DNA from: Rhodocyclaceae bacterium
GTDB taxonomy: Bacteria; Pseudomonadota; Gammaproteobacteria; Burkholderiales; Rhodocyclaceae
Assembly (NCBI GenBank): GCA_030824275.1
Contig: JAVBXY010000009.1
Location: 62,001 to 126,000 of the forward strand
Reading direction: 5' to 3'
Length of the DNA: 64,000 nt
In this document: one piece after another, positions 37,638 to 46,061 of the stretch
How the letters are laid out: each line of letters opens with the position of its first letter
Position numbering within the stretch: position 1 is the stretch's first letter
Position numbers and translations under genes: made by a program
The notes under the pieces: model-generated
Seen by the model: the letters and a program-made list of their open reading frames with translations, nothing else
Databases searched by the model: none
What the model was told of the DNA's origin: nothing

Positions 37638-38567
37638 TCAGCGTCGCGGCTTTCGGGCCGGTGCTTCGATGGCGCCGAAGATGTCGTGCTGGGCAAAGCG
37701 GCAGATGGCTGAAATGATCGGATGGGTCAGCTTGCGTTCATTGGTGATGGCGTAGGTTTGTTCGCGCACCGTCTCGATACGGCCGACGACCTGGACGTCG
37801 TTCTGGCGCACGACGTAGTCTTCGATGGCGGTGGGCGCCACGAAATAGCCGGCTCCGGCCTGGCCGAAGGCCTTCAGCAGAGCGCTGTCGTCGAACTCGC
37901 CGACGATGCGAGGATGCAGGCGCTCGGCCTCGAACCAGTGCATCAGGCGGGCGTGGAGCGCAACTTCGACCCCTGGGAGCAGGAATGGCGCGCCATCCAG
38001 TAGGGCGGGGAACGGCTGTTTGCCCTTGGCCAGCGATTTCGCGCCGAACACGCTGACGCCGCTTTCCCCCAGGAAATGACCGTAGCTGCGTACATTGAGG
38101 TTTTCCGGCATGGGCCGGTCGGCGATCACCATGTCGAGTCGATGCACGGCGAGGTCGGCCAGTAGCGTGGTCAGACGGCCCTCGCGGCAGATCAGCTTGA
38201 CCGGTTCCTCGAATCCGAGGGAAGGCTCCACCAGTCGGTAGGCCACCATTTTCGGCACCGAGTCGGCAATGCCGACGCGGAATGTGATGCTCTGCGGATG
38301 GGTGTCGTCGCGCAGGGCATCCAGCAGCTCGTCGCCGAGGGAAAAAATCTGCTCGGCGTAGCCCAGCATGCGCTGTCCGGTCTCGGTTAGTTCCAGACCC
38401 CGACCGACGCGGCGAAACACCTCCACACCCAGGGCCGACTCGAATTCGCTCAGCTGGCCGCTGATGGACTGCGGCGTGAGGTGCAACTGCTCGCTGGCGC
38501 GGGCGATGCTGCCGGATTTCGCCACCATCCAGAAATATCGCAAGTGCTTGAAGTTGAGCGTGGCCAC
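37638..38567 (-). CDS. nhaR: NhaR-type LysR regulator
   Basis: A 309-residue LysR-family regulator. The N-terminal wHTH reads NFKHLRYFWMVAKSGSIARASEQLHLTPQSISGQLSEFE, and the C-terminal part has GEFDDSALLKAFGQAGAGYFVAPT, which lines up with E. coli NhaR (GEFDDAALMKAFG...FVAPT). NhaR activates nhaA in response to sodium. The start is taken as GTG at 38565-38567 because AAGGAG lies 8 bases upstream and the family begins here; the longer frame reads into the operator region. No nhaA is in the window. Confidence 0.88.
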   Translation of the reverse strand: MATLNFKHLRYFWMVAKSGSIARASEQLHLTPQSISGQLSEFESALGVEVFRRVGRGLELTETGQRMLGYAEQIFSLGDELLDALRDDTHPQSITFRVGIADSVPKMVAYRLVEPSLGFEEPVKLICREGRLTTLLADLAVHRLDMVIADRPMPENLNVRSYGHFLGESGVSVFGAKSLAKGKQPFPALLDGAPFLLPGVEVALHARLMHWFEAERLHPRIVGEFDDSALLKAFGQAGAGYFVAPTAIEDYVVRQNDVQVVGRIETVREQTYAITNERKLTHPIISAICRFAQHDIFGAIEAPARKPRR

Positions 38568-38613
38568 GGACTTTCTCCTTGATGAAGATGAATAATCATC
38601 GATTTTTACGATG

Positions 38614-38626
38614 TTACTATTAGTAA
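38614..38626. promoter_or_regulatory. Palindrome in the nhaR-htpX divergent region
   Basis: TTACTA-T-TAGTAA is a perfect 13-base palindrome in an AT-rich stretch, flanked by ATCGATTT repeats at about 38600 and 38630. It is a likely operator for the LysR protein or promoter region of htpX. Confidence 0.5.
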
Positions 38627-38737
38627 TAATCGATTTGCAGGATGTATTGGCGGCGCCTAACATACGGGCATATATCTGGTCGGACCTGCTCCAGAGGCTG
38701 ACGCGGGCCGCCGGATTGCCATGGGAGAACCACGTTC

Positions 38738-39619
38738 ATGAAACGTATCCTGCTTTTTCTGGCCACCAACATGGCCATCGTCCTGGTGCTGTCGGTCACG
38801 ATGCGCCTGCTGGGTGTCGAGCCTTATCTCAATGCTAACGGTCTGAACCTCGGGGCCCTGCTGATCTTCGCCGCCGTGATGGGCTTCGGCGGGTCCTTCA
38901 TTTCCCTGGCCATTTCCAAGTGGTCGGTGAAGCGGTCCATGGGTGTCCATGTGATCGAAACGCCCTCGAACTCCACCGAGTTCTGGCTGCTGGAAACGAT
39001 CCGCAAATATTCCGCAGAGGCCGGCATCAAGATGCCTGAGGTCGGCATCTACGAGTCGCCCGACGTCAATGCCTTCGCCACCGGCATGAGCAAGAACAGT
39101 TCCCTGATCGCCGTGTCCACCGGCCTGCTGCAACAGATGACGCGTCCGGAGGCGGAAGCGGTGCTCGGTCACGAAGTGGCCCACGCCGCCAATGGCGACA
39201 TGGTGACGCTGGCGCTGATCCAGGGCGTGGTGAACACCTTTGTCATGTTCTTCTCCCGCATCATCGGTCACCTGGTGGACCGGGTCGTGTTCAAGACAGA
39301 GCGGGGTCAGGGACCGGCCTTCTTCGTCACCATGATCGTCGCCGAACTGATTCTCGGTGTGCTGGCCTCGATCATCGTCATGTGGTTCTCCCGTCAGCGC
39401 GAGTTCCGCGCCGACCGTGGCGGCGCTGGCCTCGCCGGACGCAAGAACATGATCGCCGCCCTGGAGCGTCTGAACTCTCTGCACCCGCATCCTCTGCCCG
39501 AGAAGATGGCAGCCTTCGGCATCGCCGGTGGCGTCGGTGGCGGTCTCAAGCGCCTGTTCATGACGCACCCGCCGCTGGAGGAACGCATCGCTACGCTGAA
39601 GCAGGAGTCCGCTTCGTGA
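38738..39619 (+). CDS. htpX: HtpX zinc metalloprotease
   Basis: A 293-residue inner-membrane protease of the M48 family that degrades misfolded membrane proteins. Two N-terminal TM helices are followed by the zinc motif HEVAH (in [16 protein letters not shown]) and two more TM helices; a further zinc ligand Glu lies in FRADRGGA. The length is normal. It is followed 34 bases later by a TerC gene. Confidence 0.95.
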   Translation: MKRILLFLATNMAIVLVLSVTMRLLGVEPYLNANGLNLGALLIFAAVMGFGGSFISLAISKWSVKRSMGVHVIETPSNSTEFWLLETIRKYSAEAGIKMPEVGIYESPDVNAFATGMSKNSSLIAVSTGLLQQMTRPEAEAVLGHEVAHAANGDMVTLALIQGVVNTFVMFFSRIIGHLVDRVVFKTERGQGPAFFVTMIVAELILGVLASIIVMWFSRQREFRADRGGAGLAGRKNMIAALERLNSLHPHPLPEKMAAFGIAGGVGGGLKRLFMTHPPLEERIATLKQESAS

Positions 39620-39653
39620 GTCGATTCATCATCGTCCCTGTGGAGACTGGAAA

Positions 39654-40640
39654 ATGGTGACGCCGGCTGTGGAGAGTTTCGCCACCGGCCCGATGTGGGC
39701 AGGGTTCATCGCTTTCGTGATCGTCATGCTGGCCCTGGATCTGTTCGTCTTCGGTGGTCGCAAGGCGCACCGGGTGTCGGTGCGCGAGGCCCTGGTCTGG
39801 GTGGTCGCCTGGGTCTGCCTGGCGCTTGCTTTTGCCGGTTTGCTTTGGTGGTATCTGAATGACACGCAGGGGGCCGAGGTCGCCCAGCGCAAGACCCTGG
39901 AGTTTCTCGCCGGCTATCTGATCGAGCAGTCCCTGTCGGTGGACAACATGTTCGTTTTCGTCATGATATTCGGCTTCTTTGCGGTCCCGCCCGAGCTGCA
40001 ACGGCGCGTGCTGCTCTACGGCGTACTCGGCGCCATCGTCATGCGTGCCGGCATGATCCTCGCCGGTGTCTGGCTGGTGACCCAGTTCGCCTGGCTGCTG
40101 TATGTCTTTGGCGGCTTCCTCGTGATCACCGGCATCAAGATGCTGGTCTTCGCCGAGGCCGAGCCTGATCTGGAAAAGAATCCGCTGCTGCGCTGGTTGC
40201 GCGGCCACCTGCGCATCACTCCCGAGTTTCATGGCGAATCCTTCTTTGTCCGCAAAAACGGAATCCTCTGGGCAACGCCTATGTTCCTGGTGCTGGTGCT
40301 GGTGGAGGCGAGCGACGTGATCTTCGCTGTGGACAGCATCCCGGCCATCTTCGCCGTCACCACCGATCCCTTCATCGTCTTCACGTCGAACATCTTTGCC
40401 ATCATGGGGCTGCGCGCACTGTACTTCCTGCTCGCCGACATGGCCGACAGATTCCATCTGCTCAAGTACGGCCTCGCCATCGTGCTGGTGATCATCGGCG
40501 GCAAGATGCTGGCGGCACCCTGGTTTCACATGCCAATACAATGGTCTCTTGCCATTGTCGGCAGCATCATTCTCGTTTCGGTGGTGATGAGCCTCGTCCT
40601 GTCGCGCGAAAAGCAGACGCCCAAGGGAAATACGCCATAG
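39654..40640 (+). CDS. alx: TerC family membrane protein (Alx-like)
   Basis: A 328-residue membrane protein with about nine TM helices. The conserved acidic segments WAGFIAFVIVMLALDLFVFGG, EQSLSVDNMFVFVMIF and VEASDVIFAVDSIPAIFAVT are the TerC hallmarks. Alx proteins export manganese; related MeeF/MeeY proteins metallate secreted enzymes. The 34-base gap to htpX leaves no room for a yybP-ykoY manganese riboswitch. Confidence 0.92.
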   Translation: MVTPAVESFATGPMWAGFIAFVIVMLALDLFVFGGRKAHRVSVREALVWVVAWVCLALAFAGLLWWYLNDTQGAEVAQRKTLEFLAGYLIEQSLSVDNMFVFVMIFGFFAVPPELQRRVLLYGVLGAIVMRAGMILAGVWLVTQFAWLLYVFGGFLVITGIKMLVFAEAEPDLEKNPLLRWLRGHLRITPEFHGESFFVRKNGILWATPMFLVLVLVEASDVIFAVDSIPAIFAVTTDPFIVFTSNIFAIMGLRALYFLLADMADRFHLLKYGLAIVLVIIGGKMLAAPWFHMPIQWSLAIVGSIILVSVVMSLVLSREKQTPKGNTP

Positions 40641-40700
40641 GTCCGCCACCGCGACGAGGGGGCTTGAGTGTTCGAATTTAACGCCGTCCCCCATCCGGGG

Positions 40701-40727
40701 GATTTCATGTCACCAGAGCCGACTTTC
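40701..40727 (-). repeat. Dispersed repeat, degenerate copy (intergenic)
   Basis: Minus strand: AAAGTCGGC, then TCTGGTGACAT. The first half is kept with one change (GCTCTG for GCGCTG), before yjdM. A CCCCC/GGGGG mini-hairpin precedes it. Confidence 0.5.
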
Positions 40728-40772
40728 GGGGAGTAGACTCGCGTCCCTCGAAAACCAGCCGCAGGGTGTGTC

Positions 40773-41114
40773 ATGAGCGATTTGCCGAAGTGTCCGAAAT
40801 GCAGTTCCGAATTCACCTACGAGGATGGCGGCATGTACGTCTGCCCGGAATGCGCCCATGAATGGTCCGCAGACGCGGCGGCCGACAGCGCCGAGCAGAA
40901 GACCGAAATCCGCGATGCCGTCGGCAACGTGCTGGCCGATGGCGATTCGGTGACCGTGATCAAGGACCTCAAGGTCAAGGGCTCCTCGCTGGTGGTCAAA
41001 GTCGGCACCAAGGTCAAGAACATCCGCCTGGTCGACGGCGATCACGACATCGACTGCAAGATCGATGGCATCGGTGCCATGCAGTTGAAGTCGGAGTTCG
41101 TGAAGAAGGCCTGA
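40773..41114 (+). CDS. yjdM: YjdM/PhnA-like zinc-ribbon protein
   Basis: A 113-residue protein with an N-terminal zinc ribbon (CPKC...CPEC) and a C-terminal KOW/SH3-like domain ([35 protein letters not shown]). It is the family once called PhnA (alkylphosphonate uptake), though a link to phosphonates is not supported in many bacteria. Length and spacing are typical. It converges on a hydrolase gene with no gap. Confidence 0.92.
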   Translation: MSDLPKCPKCSSEFTYEDGGMYVCPECAHEWSADAAADSAEQKTEIRDAVGNVLADGDSVTVIKDLKVKGSSLVVKVGTKVKNIRLVDGDHDIDCKIDGIGAMQLKSEFVKKA

Positions 41115-41954
41115 CTACTCGCCGACCACCTCGGCGATCTTGCGGGTCTTGATCCAGGCGATGATCGCCTTGGCGACCACCTCCTCGCGCCCCTGATGCG
41201 AGTGCAGGTGGCCGGCGCCGCAGGGATTGCCTTCCGGCGTGCCGCCGCGCACCGTCACCAGGTTTTTGCGCGCATAGTCCTTGACGATGGCGTAGGGCGT
41301 GCCGCGACAGGCGTCGGCCTCGTTGTGGATGTGCAGCATCGGCGCCTCGATGGCGTCGTAGGGAATGTCCCGTGCGGAGCGATAGTGGCCCTTGATGTTG
41401 GGCACATTCACCGCCGCCGAGTGGATGCTGCCGGCGATTTCCTTGCCCAGATGTTTCGCTAGCCAGCGCGAACTGAGCGTGCCCATGCTGTGGCCGAGCA
41501 GATAAATATTGGTGATCCCGTGCTCGCGCGTGAGCTTGGTCATGATGCCGCGCACGTCATCGGCGTGCTGCGGTGAGGATCGATAGTCGTCCAGGCAGTT
41601 GGTGGCCGAGATGCCGCCGTACTCGCCCCACTGGTCCGTGGGGCAGTCCATCACCACCAGCGCGATGCCTTCCTGCAACAGGGCCTGTTCGGTGACGCGC
41701 ATCAGCGGGATCAGGTTGCGCTGCTTGTCGGCCGGTGAGCGAATTTTTGCGTAGCCGGGAATCCCGCGAAAGAACAGCACGGCCGTATCGGTCTTCGCCG
41801 CCGGCTTGACGAGGATGGCGCGCATGAACGCGGGCGCGTTGCCGGCAGCGGCATCCGTGCGGCCTGTGGCGTGCTCGATCAGGATGTCGCTCTGCGCGTG
41901 AGTCGCGGAGACGTGGATGCAGGCCAGGATAATTGCCACGATGAAAGACTTCAT
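41115..41954 (-). CDS. Secreted alpha/beta hydrolase
   Basis: A 279-residue protein with a signal peptide (MKSFIVAIILACIHVSATHAQS) and an alpha/beta hydrolase fold. The nucleophile elbow is GHSMGT; the oxyanion-type loop FFRGIPGYAKI and a C-terminal His in GAGHLHSHQGREEV complete the triad. Substrate unknown. Confidence 0.82.
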   Translation of the reverse strand: MKSFIVAIILACIHVSATHAQSDILIEHATGRTDAAAGNAPAFMRAILVKPAAKTDTAVLFFRGIPGYAKIRSPADKQRNLIPLMRVTEQALLQEGIALVVMDCPTDQWGEYGGISATNCLDDYRSSPQHADDVRGIMTKLTREHGITNIYLLGHSMGTLSSRWLAKHLGKEIAGSIHSAAVNVPNIKGHYRSARDIPYDAIEAPMLHIHNEADACRGTPYAIVKDYARKNLVTVRGGTPEGNPCGAGHLHSHQGREEVVAKAIIAWIKTRKIAEVVGE

Positions 41955-41991
41955 AGATGCCTCCTTTTGTCATTCAGGGAATGGATGAACA

Positions 41992-42792
41992 ATGGCACAA
42001 GTTGCGCGGCTTGACGATAGACTGTGGCGCATGGTGACGAAACCCCTTTCCAGCGACGAATGCGAACAGCTTCTCGAACGCTACGGGCCTCTCGTGCGTT
42101 CCGTGGCCCTCGCCTTGGTACGCAAGCTGCCGGCTTCCGTCGAACTCGATGACCTGATGCAGGAAGGCTATATCGGCCTGCTCTCCGCCTTGCTGCAAGC
42201 CACCCACCAGGATGCTCAGGGGCAGTTTCGCAGCTACCTGGCCCAGCGTGTTCGGGGCGCCATGATCGACAGCCTGCGGCGGCTGGACCCTGGCAGCCGC
42301 AGTGTTCGCCTGGAGATGCGGCGGGTGGAGGGGGCCATCAGCGAACTGTGCCATGCGCTGGGGCGGCAGCCGAGTGAGGGCGAGGTGGCCTTGAAGCTGG
42401 GCATGCCCCTGTTGGAGTACCAATCGTTGTTGCAACAGGCGCACGACTACATGCTGCTGTCGCTGGAGGACTTTGGTGGTGATGGCGATGGCACGACAGG
42501 AGGTAATTTTATTGACTGGTGTGCGGCGACAGGCTCCGATCCGTTGGCCGCGTTGCAACGCCGCAGCCTGCAACGTCGACTGCTTCAGGCCATCAGCATG
42601 CTCGGCGAGCGCGAGAACGCGGTGCTGACCGCCTATTACGTTGAAGAGATGAACATGGTCGACATCGGTCTTCGTCTTGGCATCACCGAAAGCCGGGTCA
42701 GCCAGATTCGCTCTCAGGCCATCGCCCGCCTGCGTGCCGCCGTGCTCGACGAGTCCCAGCCGATCAAGCCGCGTTGGCGCTTGGCGGGTTAG
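41992..42792 (+). CDS. fliA: FliA-like RNA polymerase sigma factor (sigma28)
   Basis: A 266-residue sigma70-family factor of the FliA/WhiG type: region 2 LDDLMQEGYIGLLSAL and the YLAQRVRGAMIDSLRRLDPGSRSVR segment; region 3 ALGRQPSEGEVALKLGM; region 4 LGERENAVLTAYYVEEMNMVDIGLRLGITESRVSQIRSQAIARLR. Such factors drive late flagellar and chemotaxis genes. No flagellar genes adjoin it here, so it might also be a FliA paralogue with another regulon. Start at 41992 is not backed by a strong ribosome site; ATG 42031 is an alternative. Confidence 0.82.
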   Translation: MAQVARLDDRLWRMVTKPLSSDECEQLLERYGPLVRSVALALVRKLPASVELDDLMQEGYIGLLSALLQATHQDAQGQFRSYLAQRVRGAMIDSLRRLDPGSRSVRLEMRRVEGAISELCHALGRQPSEGEVALKLGMPLLEYQSLLQQAHDYMLLSLEDFGGDGDGTTGGNFIDWCAATGSDPLAALQRRSLQRRLLQAISMLGERENAVLTAYYVEEMNMVDIGLRLGITESRVSQIRSQAIARLRAAVLDESQPIKPRWRLAG

Positions 42793-42813
42793 TCACATCT
42801 GTTGGTGGCCGCT

Positions 42814-42840
42814 GGCGCCGTATCGGCAGAGCCGACTTTT
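42814..42840 (-). repeat. Dispersed repeat copy (intergenic, after sigma factor)
   Basis: Minus strand: AAAAGTCGGC, then TCTGCCGATACGGCGCC. It keeps most of the consensus with GCTCTG in place of GCGCTG. The rest of the 240-base gap (42793-43032) shows no gene or clear site. Confidence 0.7.
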
Positions 42841-43032
42841 CTCGTGACGGCCGATACGATGAAGGGTATGCAAGTATTTGTGAGTTTTAGCATCGCCCGC
42901 CTGACATAAGTCGACAGATCAAGGGTATCCGTAGCAACGTCTCCCGGATGCATGCGAAATCGATGACGAATGTATTAATTTGGCGTCCTGCGTGACCGGT
43001 CTGGTGTGCGGATTTAAAGTAACCTTTTCCAC

Positions 43033-43674
43033 ATGTCGCCTATTTCCGTCGCCGTTGTCGAGGATGATCCGAATTTCCTGAAACACTTCCTGGCCGTTGT
43101 CGAGGCCTCGCCGCAGTTGATGCTGGCGGGATCGGCAACCACCGCCCGCGAAGGCATGGCGCTGATTGACCGTGTCGCGGCGGATGTGTTCATGATCGAT
43201 CTTGGCCTGCCGGATGAAAATGGCATCGGCTTGATCCACCGTATCGCCGAGTTTCGCTCCAAGGCCAACGTGATGGTCGTCACCGTGTTCGGCGACGATG
43301 AACATCTGATCCGCAGCATCGAAGCGGGAGCCACCGGCTACCTGCTCAAGGATGCTTTGCCCGAGGAAATGGTCAGCTGCATCCGCGAGCTGCACGATGG
43401 CGGCTCGCCCATGAGTCCGGTGATCGCCCGTCGCTTGTTGCGCCGTTTCCGGCCGCCGGCACCGACCCAGCCCAATCCCCTGTCGGAACGGGAGACCGAG
43501 ATACTGGTGCTGATCGCCAAGGGCCTGAGCTTCGCGGAGGTCGGCGAGACGCTCGACATCTCGCCCCATACCGTCGTTGCCCACATGCGCAAGATCTACG
43601 GCAAGCTCGCCGTGCGCTCGCGCGGCGAGGCCGTGTTCGAGGCCCACCAGATGGGGCTCATCCGCTCGCAATGA
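43033..43674 (+). CDS. NarL/FixJ-type response regulator
   Basis: A 213-residue regulator with a receiver domain (VVEDDPNF, phospho-Asp in FMIDLGLPDENG near residue 57, Lys in YLLKDALP) and a LuxR-type HTH (LSERETEILVLIAKGLSFAEVGETLDISPHTVVAHMRKIYGKL). It overlaps the next gene, a HisKA_3-type sensor, by 4 bases, so the two form a two-component pair. The secretin/tectonin gene cluster downstream may be its target, by position only. Confidence 0.92.
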   Translation: MSPISVAVVEDDPNFLKHFLAVVEASPQLMLAGSATTAREGMALIDRVAADVFMIDLGLPDENGIGLIHRIAEFRSKANVMVVTVFGDDEHLIRSIEAGATGYLLKDALPEEMVSCIRELHDGGSPMSPVIARRLLRRFRPPAPTQPNPLSERETEILVLIAKGLSFAEVGETLDISPHTVVAHMRKIYGKLAVRSRGEAVFEAHQMGLIRSQ

Positions 43675-45491
43675 CGATGGTTTTTCGGCGTCTGCTACTG
43701 CTGATTCTGGCGATGTTTCCCATGTCCTTTGCATGGGCCACGATGACGCCGTTGAGCATCGAGCGGGCCGACTATGTCATCGAGTCGGTGGATGGCCCGG
43801 CCCGTCCGCCGGGCGACGGCGTGGTCTGGCAGCCGACCGAACTCGCCCAGCGGGTGCCGAATCCCGGCGGAGAGCTGGTGCGTGTCTGGCTTCGGATGCC
43901 CTTCCGTCTCGACGAGGCGCCGCCGACACCGCTGGCCGTGATGTTCCCTCGCATGTACAGCGGTGGCGTGGTTTTGCTCAACGATGTGCCGGTGGGTGAA
44001 GTCGAAGGATCGAGCCGGACACGGCAGGGGCATTCCCTGCGCCCATACATGATGATGCTGCCGCTCCAGAGCCTGCGTCAGGGGGAGAATGTGCTGACCA
44101 TCGGCGTCACCAGCCGTTATGCCAGGGTCGGTATCGGGCCGCCGGTGATCGGTGCGCTGGCAGAGATCGAAGCGATGTATCTCGACCGATTCTTCTGGGA
44201 ATATTCGGTGGCCCTGATCGCCGTCTGGCTGCTCGTCGTCGGCGGATTATTTATGCTGGTGATCTGGCTGCGACGGCGCAGCGAAGTGCTCTACGCGATA
44301 TTCGCCCTGGGCATGATCGGCTGGGGCTTGCGTTCCCTGTTTCACGTCGTGCCGTCGACGCCCATCGAGATGTGGCCCTACTGGCGCGCCCTGTTCTACC
44401 TCGCCACGGCCTGCGGCGACATCTTCGTCTGCATCTTCCTGCTGCGCTCCGGCGGCTTTGTTGCACCGCGGCTGGAGCGCGCCGCCATGCTCTACGGAAC
44501 CGTGGCACCGATACTGATGCTGGTCGCCGGCGAGCATTTCCTGACCTGGGAAACATGGTGGTACGCCGGCCTGCTTCCATTGGATGTTTTCGCCCTGTAC
44601 ATCATGGCGCGCTCGGCCTGGCGGGAGCGCACCTGGGTCGCCATGTCCCTTGCCGCCATCGTCGGTGGCGGCATTCTGCTCGCCGTCGGCCACGATGCGG
44701 CCATCCTCGCTGGCTTGCTGCCCAACAGCAGCATATTCATCGCCCACATCGTCGCCCCGGCCGTCATCGGCGCGATGACCGTCGTGCCCTTGGGGCGCTT
44801 CATCGAGGCTCTGAGTCAGGTCGAGAACATGAACGTGATGCTGGCGCGGCGCATCGCCGAGCGTGAAGCCGAGCTGGGTGCGCGGCATGAGGAACTGCGG
44901 CACATGGAAGCGGCGCAGGCATCGGCCAGTGAGCGTCAGCGGATCATGCAGGACATGCACGACGGGCTTGGTTCCCAATTGCTTTCCTCGCTGGCTTTGG
45001 TCGAGGCCGGCGGCGCCGACCAGCGTCAGGTAGCCCAGGCCCTGCGGGAATGCATTGATGACATGCGTCTGGTGATCGATGCGCTGTCGCCGGACGACAA
45101 CGATTTGCTCTCGGCCCTCGGTTCGCTGCGTTTTCGTCTCCAGCCGAGGCTTCAGGCTGCCGGCATCGCGCTGGAGTGGCGACTCGATTGCGCCGAAGAC
45201 GCCCTGGCCCTGGAGCCGCGCCAGGGTTTGGCCGCTTTGCGCATCGTCCAGGAAGGCATTGCCAACGTACTGAAACATGCCGGGGCCACGCGCCTTGTCG
45301 TTCACGTATCGGTGGAGGAGCGGGCGGTCTCGATCCGCATTGCCGACAATGGCTGTGGCCTGATCGTCGACCGCGTCGACGAAGGTCGCGGTCTGGGGAA
45401 CATGCGCCGCCGAGCCGCCGGCATTGGTGCCGCCCTTAACATCACGTCCTCCGGAATGGGCACGGAAGTTCTCCTCGCACTGCCGCGTTAA
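43671..45491 (+). CDS. 7TM-DISM sensor histidine kinase (NarX-like HisKA_3)
   Basis: A 606-residue membrane kinase. A signal-like start is followed by a periplasmic beta-rich domain (about 30-165; WQPTELAQRVPNPGGELVRVWLRMPF), seven TM helices (about 175-385; the 7TMR-DISM layout), a coiled-coil, the HisKA_3 box MQDMHDGLGSQLLSSLALVEAGG with His near 430, and an HATPase domain with VLKHAGAT and DNGCGL. The extracellular domain in such proteins often binds carbohydrates or other small molecules. It pairs with the regulator upstream. A 7-bp hairpin follows at 45506. Confidence 0.9.
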   Translation: MTMVFRRLLLLILAMFPMSFAWATMTPLSIERADYVIESVDGPARPPGDGVVWQPTELAQRVPNPGGELVRVWLRMPFRLDEAPPTPLAVMFPRMYSGGVVLLNDVPVGEVEGSSRTRQGHSLRPYMMMLPLQSLRQGENVLTIGVTSRYARVGIGPPVIGALAEIEAMYLDRFFWEYSVALIAVWLLVVGGLFMLVIWLRRRSEVLYAIFALGMIGWGLRSLFHVVPSTPIEMWPYWRALFYLATACGDIFVCIFLLRSGGFVAPRLERAAMLYGTVAPILMLVAGEHFLTWETWWYAGLLPLDVFALYIMARSAWRERTWVAMSLAAIVGGGILLAVGHDAAILAGLLPNSSIFIAHIVAPAVIGAMTVVPLGRFIEALSQVENMNVMLARRIAEREAELGARHEELRHMEAAQASASERQRIMQDMHDGLGSQLLSSLALVEAGGADQRQVAQALRECIDDMRLVIDALSPDDNDLLSALGSLRFRLQPRLQAAGIALEWRLDCAEDALALEPRQGLAALRIVQEGIANVLKHAGATRLVVHVSVEERAVSIRIADNGCGLIVDRVDEGRGLGNMRRRAAGIGAALNITSSGMGTEVLLALPR

Positions 45492-45505
45492 GTCGTATTG
45501 GACGA

Positions 45506-45522
45506 GCCCTGCCGGGCAGGGC
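45506..45522 (+). terminator. Short hairpin after the kinase gene
   Basis: GCCCTGC (45506-45512) pairs with GCAGGGC (45516-45522) around a 3-base loop, without a T run, just before the next start codon. Attenuator or weak terminator; or none. Confidence 0.35.
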
Positions 45523-45528
45523 CATAGC

Positions 45529-46032
45529 ATGTTCATGCGATTGCCCCGGAACGGACGCCTGCCTAAGCTGCGCGCCATGCTTGAATCGCGCCGCCTGCTC
45601 CCTATCGTTCTTCTCATCGTGACTCTGCTGGGTGCCGCGTCGGTACGAGCAGCTGATGTTTGTGCCCAGGCCCAGACCCTGGCCGAGCAGTACGCGGCGC
45701 AAACCGGGGGCAGGCCGGAGGTCGTGCTTCCCAACCCTCCGGCTTGCCTGGCCCAGGTACAGCGACTGGAGCGACAGTTGCTCGACATCTGCCGGTCACA
45801 GGCCAAGGCGATTCGCACCGAGATTGATCGTCGCCAACGCGAACTGGTGGGTTCCGGCCGACTCGCTCCGGCTGAATTGACCCTGTTGCGTCAGCGCGCA
45901 GCCGTTGTTGATCGCGTTTCGCCCCAGTTGGAATGGGGTGGACTGCGCCTCGATGAATGCCAGCGCATCGGTAGTGCCCTGACACAGGAACTCGGTTTTC
46001 TCAACGGTGGCCATTCTTCCTATCCACGCTGA
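45529..46032 (+). CDS. Secreted 4-Cys protein, paralogue of the gene at 48140
   Basis: Family not recognised. The 167-residue product has a signal peptide (LLPIVLLIVTLLGAASVRAAD) and a helical mature part with four cysteines (DVCAQ, PACLAQ, DICRSQ, DECQRI). Its C-terminal 60 residues follow the pattern R-x3-G-x-L-x2-AE-x3-L-x2-RA-x-V ... GL-x-L-x-ECQ-x-I-x2-AL, which also ends the secreted product of 48140-48928, so the two are paralogues. ATG 45529 was chosen over ATG 45577. It is the first gene of an apparent five-gene run ending with the tectonin protein. Confidence 0.7.
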   Translation: MFMRLPRNGRLPKLRAMLESRRLLPIVLLIVTLLGAASVRAADVCAQAQTLAEQYAAQTGGRPEVVLPNPPACLAQVQRLERQLLDICRSQAKAIRTEIDRRQRELVGSGRLAPAELTLLRQRAAVVDRVSPQLEWGGLRLDECQRIGSALTQELGFLNGGHSSYPR

Positions 46033-46061
46033 TTTCCGTTGATTTCATAAGGACGACAACC